This document shows, piece by piece, positions 56,732-64,000 of a DNA stretch of 64,000 bases. The stretch is from Takakia lepidozioides (lineage: Eukaryota > Streptophyta > Takakiopsida > Takakiales > Takakiaceae). The notes under the pieces are model-generated. The model did not search any database, was not told the origin of the DNA, and saw nothing but the letters and a program-made list of their open reading frames with translations. The stretch is from NCBI GenBank assembly GCA_030704615.1, contig CM060733.1, forward strand, positions 53,568,001 to 53,632,000. The letters are read 5' to 3'. Both the position numbers and the translations under genes were made by a program. How positions within the stretch are numbered: the first letter of the stretch is position 1; the number at the start of each line of letters is the position of its first letter.

Positions 56732-58820
56732 TTAAGCCAGTACAGGAGTGCAACAGCTCTTAAGAATGTCATCTATGTCAGCATGGTCTCCGGTGGCTTC
56801 ATCCTTCCGAGCATACAACAGTGTTGTCCCCTCGAACACATACACTCCTCCCTGCCACACACTTGAAAGTTAATGTCTCCAAACGAAAACCGCAAAACAT
56901 GGCTAAGGCGTTCAGGCCCCAGGGAGGATGATGAGGATAAATGTTTCCACTTGCAAGTAAACAGGCATGAGAAATGAAATGAAATGAAATGGTACTTTTT
57001 TCGTGAGAGAAAGAGATAAAGAAAGGGCTCCGATAACATTCACAGGAGGGGGAGGGAGGTGAAAGAGAGAGATATGTGAGTGGCGAAAAAGTGTTTGACA
57101 ATCACTATATTCACAAAGATTAAGGCAAACCAGCAAATGGAAATGGAAACATATTAGTTAGCAATGACCTGCTGGAGGGTGGCGGCAGGGTTGTCAGGCA
57201 TAACCTCAAGGTTATACCCTTTCACTGCTTTGGCGACGGCATCCATCCTACCAAATATTTTGACCTGCAATGGAAACGTAATTTGTAAGCTCTCTAGGCA
57301 TTTCTTCACTTGATGGACATGTTTCTCTAATTCAAGCTCTGTGCTGTGAAGTCTTTTTCCAATTTCCCCAAGGGCAAGGCAATATGAGTCTTGAAGAAGG
57401 CCCTTTCACACATTATTCTCATGAAGACCACAACAGTAAGATTCAAAGGAAACGGAAAACCACTCGGTGATATGATTATTTCCATGTGGAAAATCAGTTT
57501 CCATACACTTTGCAAAACTTACACTAGCTGGATTCAGAAAGGTGCGGCCCACTCCATAGTAAAGCCCCAATGCATCATACGCCTGCCATTCCATTTCAAT
57601 ACAAATTAGAAAACTAGAACTTTCAACAGTCGCTGCTTCTCAATTCCCAATGAGCCATGAACCTGCAGTAGAGGAAGGTGAAGAACAGGAAGGCCTGCTG
57701 GCCACTGCAGAGGAAGAGACCAAGCCGTCAGCCACTGGAGAATGTCCCAATAAGTACATCTGTGCAGTTTCACATTGCCAGTGAAAAAATAGCAGAGGAC
57801 CTGTCAGGTCATGCAGCACCATGCCACATAGAATGTAGTGGAACTTGTGACCCAGGTACCAATCCTGTGAAACGTGAGATATCGCAAACGGCAACATACC
57901 TTGCGGTCAGGATCAGCATAGAGGCACTCACTTGGAAACGGCAACTGCCACCACCAGCAAGAATGTTAACACCCAATGTCAAAACATCATCAAACCAGGA
58001 ATTCAGCAAAGCACCATCTACATTCACATGACACAAGAATGAGGGAGAATGCTTAGGTTGTGGGTTTCAGAGCTGACCATCCCAAAATCACAGAAGTATC
58101 CCCAAGCGATGTTCATCAGAGTGTAAGATGAAGAAAGGTCCGGAAAACCGCACCTTTTCTGCAAGTACGCGAGCTTTCTCTGGGGGCCCAACGCCGATGG
58201 TGATGAGCTTGAACCCTGCGGCATCAAACTTCGGCTTTGCGTCTCGTAAGGCTGCTGCGAACTCCCAGCTGCCACACTATCCTTTGTAAGTTCTTGCATT
58301 CCTTGCAATTAATCCTAACTGCAATATTGACCCCACAACTCAATCACACGAGAACAATGTCACCATCCCTTGACGAGTTTTTATGCAAAAGTCCAAATTT
58401 TAGTCTCCACACTAGCTAGTTGGCATCCGCTAGTGAAAGGCGCCTAAGATTGTCACAGAATTGTCGAGGGGAACAGGCGCTCTCTCTCTCCCTCGTTGCG
58501 GAGCATTTCGCTTCAGCACTACACTGCCATACATGTGTGAGAGATTCGATCCCAAAGAAAGCTAAACAGTAGCTCACCAGAAAGGACACCCAAAATGCCT
58601 TAAGAATGCCACCACTGCCTTCCCCTGCACCAACATCACTCCGCCAATTCAGACCAGTTTATCAGACTATTCCAGACTTTCCGCAGTGCTTCTATTGCCC
58701 GCCTAACTTCGCATCATTTGTCTGCAACATATGAGGATCCACACTCAGTTCTCAATGACATTCCGAGAAGAAAGGAATCGGTGCACACAGCGAGAGAGAG
58801 CGAGAGAGAGAGAGAGAGAG

Positions 58821-58857
<37 letters not shown>

Positions 58858-59271
58858 CAGAAATCTTATCATACACAAAAACGAGTAGATAGACTGACAA
58901 ACAGTCTGAGTTCCAACTTCCAGCATAAATTCCAAAAACAGAGGTTTGAGATTGAGGATGCAACATACATCCTCTTGGACCCACAAATCCTTGAATTGCA
59001 CAGATTCGCCCTCTGCCGTGAAGATAGAAATGGGAGCAAGGGCCGTGATATCAACGGCTCCCACTGCCGCCCGTGCAACACCTGGTCTCTGAATCAACCT
59101 TGTCCTTGATTTACCTTGTCGAGATGAGAGTGAAAGAACACGGCGTATGGAGAAAGAAGGCGACAGAGCGAACTGCACAGGCGGACAGAGACGAGGTGTG
59201 ATTCGCGGGGAGGATGCTTTCGCAGCTGCGATCTCCGTTCCAGTACCAGTTCTTAGCATTACGCCCTCCAT
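56732..59271 (-). CDS. Chloroplast peroxiredoxin-like (AhpC/TSA, PRXL2-type) protein, seven exons
   Basis: Exons 59,271-58,969; 58,624-58,578; 58,268-58,154; 57,944-57,900; 57,582-57,523; 57,264-57,169; 56,851-56,732 join in phase to 261 residues. All introns are GT-AG. Residues 1 to about 70 form a chloroplast transit peptide (Ser/Arg-rich, e.g. SFSIRRVLSLSSRQGKSRT). The thioredoxin-like fold follows: GKAVVAFLRHFGCPFCWE with C114 and C117 as a C-x-x-C redox pair, FKLITIGVGPPEKARVLAEK, LPFPSECLYADPDRK, YDALGLYYGVGRTFLNPAS and GVYVFEGTTLLYARKDEATGDHA. This is the AhpC/TSA antioxidant-like family of plants (PRXL2/AAED1-type). The ATG at 59,271 opens the transit peptide. Confidence 0.9.
58793..58853. 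repeat. Compound (AG)n(TG)n microsatellite
   Basis: An AG-rich run passes directly into a TG run. It lies in intron 1 of the PRXL2-type gene. Confidence 0.95.
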
Positions 59272-59709
59272 ATTCTTCTATCGATGTGGCCTTAAACCTC
59301 CACCCCCTCTCTATATGAATGCTTGCGTCCCTCCCCCTGTCTCTCTGTCTTTATCCTCAGCTGCTTCTCTTCCCACAAATCCTCACACAGCCCCAAAACT
59401 AAATCCTTTGCAGAGATGCGAGTATGTTCAGGATGGTAGGTAGACTCAATTGACATTGAAACTCGTGTTTCTCTCTCCGCATGCATTGTACACTTGGCAA
59501 CGGCGGGAGGCTCGTGAAGAGACCGGCCGACTACTACGTGTTTGAATTTTAGCCTTAAAATCAGACCCTTTGATCTGATCTTTAAGCAAACTCTCTCCAT
59601 ATTTCGAAAGCACACTGGCTGGCTACAGGTTAGTACAGGATCGTGTGTTTACTTGAGAAAGAGTGCAACCCAAAGTGAACCCGCCCTTTGTGAGCGCATT
59701 CATGAAGGA

Positions 59710-60075
59710 ATGCAATTGGCAGGCGGTCAACCCGCAGAGAGCCATCATGGAAAGCTCCCAGCTGTTCAGTACTGTAGTTGGGTCATTACACTGAAGTTGA
59801 GGACGATGGACCTGACTTGGCCGGTCAAACAGACTGACTGTGGTGCTTTTACTTACGATTTCATCGTCGGCATATCCGAGTCCGGATCAAAGCAACTGTG
59901 GGTCCTTGTTTACCAGAAAGAATTGAAAAGAACCCAAGAGAAATTCAGATGTGAAAGGAACCTTCAGCGAGAACTAGAAAATATCCCGAACCTGTTCAGT
60001 GTGGGTCGCCGCTTTGCAAAATCCGCAGTATATTCCAGCTGCACTGTCGGCCAAAGTAAGACTTGCCACCAATAA
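59710..60075 (+). CDS. Open frame of unknown function between PRXL2 and HNH genes
   Basis: The ATG at 59,710 opens 121 codons (MQLAGGQPAESHHGKL...) without interruption. Upstream open sequence to 59,542 has no ATG. Residues include DLTWPVKQTDCGAFTYDF and QKELKRTQEKFRCERNLQR. The composition is protein-like, but I recognise no domain. A frame of this length can arise by chance in a window of this size. It lies head-to-head with the PRXL2-type gene. Confidence 0.25.
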   Translation: MQLAGGQPAESHHGKLPAVQYCSWVITLKLRTMDLTWPVKQTDCGAFTYDFIVGISESGSKQLWVLVYQKELKRTQEKFRCERNLQRELENIPNLFSVGRRFAKSAVYSSCTVGQSKTCHQ

Positions 60076-60154
60076 ATAGTTTGTTCTAGAGCTTCAGATT
60101 TGTGCCATGAAATCTGGGCTTCTATTTCCCTCTTAGAAGATTGTCTCTTGAAAG

Positions 60155-60180
60155 CTGCTCTCTCTCTCTCTCTCTCTCAA
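60155..60180. repeat. CT microsatellite
   Basis: A (CT)n run lies about 260 bp upstream of the HNH start. CT-rich tracts are common in plant 5' leaders, so it may be in the transcript leader. Confidence 0.8.
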
Positions 60181-60436
60181 CTCCATGATACAAATTCTAC
60201 GTGATCTCAGTCTCTTCTGTCAACATCTGGTTGCTTGATCTGGTCTTCGATTGAGCAGTCACTGCAGTTCACTCTTTCACGTATATCTTCTCTTTGCCTC
60301 GTCCGTAAGCCCAATGCAATTGTAAATGCTCAGTTCTTCTTTCGCTTTCTCCACTCGAGCTTCTGGTAGAATTTGAATCTGTTCTCCTCTTCGGTTCCGA
60401 CGTCTAAAGGCGGCATTGGTGAAACATCCTGGACAA

Positions 60437-60928
60437 ATGGATCGAGTGTCAGCAGTCATAGTTGGCATAGCCGTGTGCATCTTCGCAGGGATGGCATGCG
60501 CCCAGCAGCCGCCAGCACAGGCTGGGGTGTACCCAGACCCAAACTTGACCCCAGGAAATGTTCAGGAAACTGACTACACAGTTTTCTGTGTGCGAGGCTG
60601 GCCATCATCCCACCGAAATGTGTCACAGGCCGAAAAGGATGATGTCTACAGCAATTATGGGCTGCCCGGTGGTGATTACACTGGATATTGCTCCAACGGC
60701 TGCGAAATGGATCACCTCATTCCACTGGAGCTTGGCGGGGCCAACGACGAAACCAACCTGTGGCCTCAGTTGTACACAGGAGATTGGAATGCACATACCA
60801 AAGATGCACTGGAGAATCAGATGAAAAAATTGGTCTGTTGCCAGGCTTTGGACGCTAGCGTTGCCACCACCGCTATTTCTACCGACTGGATTAAGGCTTA
60901 CAACACCTACATGAGCCAGAGCTGTTAG
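60437..60928 (+). CDS. Secreted HNH endonuclease, bacterial type, intronless
   Basis: The ATG at 60,437 starts 163 residues without an intron. The first ATG after a TTG-opened stretch gives a signal peptide (MDRVSAVIVGIAVCIFAGMA, cleaved near CAQQ). The mature protein has a YPDPNLTPGNVQ segment and then the HNH core CEMDHLIPLELGG and NDETNLWPQ (D92/H93 and an Asn near residue 107). The YPDP...DHLIPLELGG...NLWP pattern is well known in secreted bacterial and actinobacterial proteins. Flanking genes all carry introns. The protein probably cuts nucleic acid outside the cell; no inhibitor gene is seen. It was likely gained by horizontal transfer. Confidence 0.8.
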   Translation: MDRVSAVIVGIAVCIFAGMACAQQPPAQAGVYPDPNLTPGNVQETDYTVFCVRGWPSSHRNVSQAEKDDVYSNYGLPGGDYTGYCSNGCEMDHLIPLELGGANDETNLWPQLYTGDWNAHTKDALENQMKKLVCCQALDASVATTAISTDWIKAYNTYMSQSC

Positions 60929-61593
60929 ATCAACGCCTGTCTCATGCACTAGTCAGAACTCACCGAAAAACCACAAAATCCCAAAATACAACTGTTATCC
61001 AAGACTCTTCCGTGAAGGTCTCAAAGACTCGGGCATCTAACTCGCAGAGATCTTTGCATACTGTGGAATTGTAGGAAACACAATATTCTTTGTGGCTGAT
61101 CAAATCATACTGCTGCAAATTGTTTCTGGATGGAGATGCAAATAAGGTTGCTGACGAGAGCATACCTGTAGGGCTCTGGTAGACTGTAGTATGAGAACAT
61201 GCACACAATGACATTGTTTAGGACTCTCAAATAAGGTGAATCTTGTCGTACTAGAGCTTGAGTTGCTCTTCAGTTTTGCTGCTTTTGTGAGCTGCTGTAA
61301 TGCCACTGGGATAGCTGAAGTTCTCTTCCCAATAAAACATTCTCAATCTTCAACAATGTCAGGGACGCGCAGATCCTCATTCTTTGCTTTATTGCCAAGT
61401 CGGGTATCTTCCAATTCAACAAAATGAAGGTAGACAATTGACGAGACACATTATCCAATTACAAGGAGCATCCAACAGTGATCCCAAAGTTCAGGAATGA
61501 GGTGAAAAAGAGGGAAAAAGAAGAGAATACTGAACTTCACACAAAAACCCACTGGTAAGTACTGAACAATGCCAAATGCCTGAATGTGGGATA
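60929..61593. other. Intergenic stretch between HNH and MTP8-like genes
   Basis: No gene is recognised. AATAAA at about 61,331 could serve as a poly(A) signal, but at 400 bp from the stop it is only a possibility. The two genes converge here. Confidence 0.4.
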
Positions 61594-64000
61594 CTATGTA
61601 GATGCTGTGGGCCGTTTAGAGAGCTTCGTGTGCTCAGGTCTATGTAGGGACTCATAGTCAAGGTGCACATAAGCTCGTTCCACCTCGGATAAATCCTCTA
61701 GCTTATTTTGCAAGGTTTCCCCTATGTTGTGTGCCTCCCGCAGTGACATCTCTTCGGGTAGCTCTATATCCACCTGATTCACCTCATCCAAGCCCAGATG
61801 TCACTTGCCAACCCAAGGTCAAGTGCAAAATAATCCTTTACACTTGAGCTGTGACCTGACTACAACACGTGAAATTAATGGAGTGGCAGACGACATGTGT
61901 ATAAATGAGCATGCTCAAACATCTCAAAGGGAAGAAAGAGAGGGATAAAGATAGAGAGAATATACTCATTCATATTTCCCTGCAACTGTTGAGATATTAG
62001 TCCCCTACCATGAAGAGCTTCATCCTAAAGCCAGTTGTAGGGTTCCAATCCACCAGGATAGATGCCCAAATTGCAGCAGCTGACAACAATTCCGTTACAG
62101 TGAGTGAGTGAGTGTTGTTTTAGGGGCAGGCATTGTGGTACTAGGACCGTGTAATGCAGAGTACAAGTTCAAACTTCATTTTGAAAGGTAAGTGAGACCG
62201 ATAATTAGGACATCTCCAAGGTAGAAGAGAAGGTCTTCACAAGAAGATCATTACAACTGCAGCCTTGTATCTTAGACAGTTAACTTTAGAGTACAAGTCA
62301 AATCAACCATTTCTTGAATAACAGTTACTAGATGGTGCTAAGATTCCCACCGACTGGTCATTGCTAGTGCTTAAGACTATTGGTGGGTTCCAAAAACTGT
62401 GCCAACATATTGAGTTTCTTCCATCATTCCGGAAAGGCAATGGGAAGCCTCACGCCAGAATCTGAGTGGCACTAGGAGAAGAGAAACAGATAGGGGACCT
62501 AACTAAACCAAAGTGGTCATACTTAAAAGTGTCAGTCTGTTTTTCCCTCCTGTCGCTCTAGCTTGGAGGTTTGGCACTCTGATGGGAAAGAGCACAAGAA
62601 AGAGCGAAAGAAAGGACAGAGGGAGGAGCTCTCAACATCAGTGAAAGCTCAAAGGGTTTATGAAACAGTAATCCATAACAAACAAAAGGTCTGCAAACGA
62701 ATCGTTGGACGGAGGTAAAGGGTCGTGTGAAGGTAACTTGATTAGTATTTTTGAGCCTCAAACTAAATGCCTCCTATGCCAGTGGTCAATGTTAGTAAAT
62801 GCGAGGTGGTAGTCTTCAGTGATAGGGGGGAGGGAGGGGGGATCTCAAATGGACATAGGGCAGTGAAGAGATCCATGTGCTCCCTTCCTACACATATCGT
62901 GGTCGAGTTCTCCTAGGATGCCCATGTACAAAAAGTGGTTCAAACAGTTAAATGCAAAGCGTTAGGTCTCACTCAATTTTCCACTGCAGAGGGAATACTG
63001 AAGTTGAAAAGACCATGCTTTGCAATGTTATTAGGCTACCTTGGAGTATGCATTTGCCATGTGGGAGGGCAACTCCAACCATGCTAAAACTTTAGAAGCC
63101 CACCCTAAACCTTCCCAATGCCCTCAGAAAGATGGAGATAAAGTGGCAGGCAAGTAATTGGGCATTCTATCATCGTGGAGGACCAAGAATGTCTCCCGAT
63201 AGAACTGCAGCTTTGTTGTAAGATTGACTGATTCCAGGTCCGCCTAACATGAAGTTCCATCAGCTCCTGCCTCATGAGTTTGTTGCAGCTGTGTTTGGAA
63301 GAAATTTTCAAACCTTCCATATCCAGAATGTCCACGTGCATGGACATAGTAGAAGACCAAGCAAAGACAATATGAGCCACAGGGAGAAACACAACTTAAT
63401 AACGTCCTTAGAAAATAAACCTCCACACTCAAACAGTTTCCATTCGGAGCAGTAAGTTAAAGTCACACACCTCCACAAAGTAAAGACTTCCAAATGTGTA
63501 GGCGCGCACGGTATCGAGGCGTCGGATCTCATGGTGGTGGTTAAGTGCCATGTATGTGACTTTCTGTATGAACTCAGGGGGTGCTGCTTGCCCAATCAAG
63601 GATGCTGCATCCACAATTAAATAACGCTCTTCAAGACCCCCATGCTATAAGCAAGAATTGAGGGACAAATCGGTAAGACTAATGACATTTTACAGGTGAC
63701 TGGGAAGAAACGGAAGGTCTTTTGCATCTGCTAGACACAGTTTATCATGAAACTGACGACAATCACCTAAGTCAGAAGAAGCCTTTGGAAACTGATGAGA
63801 GCAGGGCTATGCGTGTTTTCCAATCAAAGAAATCAACAATTAGAACGAAATTTCAACAAAAGGATGATCATCACCAATGGCAACATGAGTCTTGGTCGAG
63901 ATAACTAGTCCAATTTTTAATATGGAGGCGTTTAGAAGGATACCAGCATTTTCCAGCACAGTTTTGGACCATTGAAAGATGGTATAGATGGCAATGAGGA
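61594..64000 (-). CDS. Cation diffusion facilitator, MTP8-like (3' part, runs off the window)
   Basis: Exons on the minus strand: 64,000-63,944 ([17 protein letters not shown], last transmembrane region), 63,604-63,471 ([36 protein letters not shown]), and 61,773-61,594 ([37 protein letters not shown]; end RPTAST). The intron 61,774-63,470 has no unrelated gene. The [10 protein letters not shown] and VDIELPE words, with a C-terminus of HRPEH then KLSKRP, point to the Mn/Fe-transporting MTP8 group of the metal tolerance proteins (vacuolar or prevacuolar membrane), more than to MTP9-11. The 5' exons with the HxxxD metal site and most transmembrane helices lie outside the window. Phases agree at each join. 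Confidence 0.85.

Noticed and set aside
58745-58984. Open frames through the AG/TG run
   Set aside because: Repetitive translation of a microsatellite inside an intron.
1-64000. CRISPR arrays, bacterial operons, rRNA genes
   Set aside because: None is present. Introns, poly(A)-tailed L1 and plant gene families show a eukaryotic nuclear sequence.

Overview
This is plant nuclear DNA. Most real genes are split by many GT-AG introns. They encode plant families: a PH-START (EDR2-type) protein, a Cation Diffusion Facilitator of the MTP8 type, a carboxyarabinitol-phosphatase-like protein, a chloroplast peroxiredoxin-like protein and an endo-beta-mannanase. Between them lie plant-type retroelements: L1 with a zf-RVT domain, Ty3/gypsy, Ty1/copia with an initiator-Met primer site, and CACTA. 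The Ty3/gypsy RNase H and integrase, the large introns and the low gene density suggest a seed-free streptophyte (fern, lycophyte, moss or charophyte). I cannot name the species.

Layout. 1-4,560: a decayed Ty3/gypsy element (+) with a cytosine-5 DNA methyltransferase (DNMT) domain between protease and reverse transcriptase. The protease segment is inverted. 4,900-5,170: two strong palindromes. 5,392-12,177: pieces of four unrelated host genes, all on the minus strand and all with introns kept: Ca2+-ATPase, fumarylacetoacetate-hydrolase-domain protein (FAHD), EDR2-like and E2F. A 5'-truncated LINE with a clean target-site duplication (TSD) sits inside the FAHD piece. 12,380-13,530: degenerate LINE modules. 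13,579-16,650: a six-exon minus-strand gene of unknown function with a WDGNHR motif. A gypsy fragment interrupts one exon, and its first intron holds a family of short palindromes. 17,650-19,975: a decayed MULE-like transposase gene transcribed divergently from it. 20-24.6 kb: mostly non-coding, with a SINE candidate and an AACCGG-rich tract.

24,628-27,594: intact five-exon GH5 mannanase (+). 28,820-30,783: intact eight-exon coiled-coil protein (-). 31.3 to about 39 kb: an L1 element (-) carrying a nested 729-bp solo LTR. 39.8-41.6 kb: a foldback element beside a CACTA transposase fragment (-). 42-47.5 kb: repeat debris, namely an LTR fragment, an OSB-like exon, tandem LINE modules, and a copia gag with its LTR.

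48,856-64,000 is the gene-rich end: a two-domain histidine-phosphatase/CA1P-like gene (-), a PRXL2-type thioredoxin-fold gene (-), an intronless secreted HNH endonuclease of bacterial type (+), and the 3' end of an MTP8-like metal transporter gene (-) that runs off the right edge. The PRXL2 and HNH genes are complete in the window. I could follow the splice sites of the PRXL2, GH5 and coiled-coil genes in frame from start to stop. The best candidates for something undescribed are the methyltransferase-carrying retroelement, the same-strand four-gene fragment cluster, the intronic palindrome family and the bacterial-type HNH gene.
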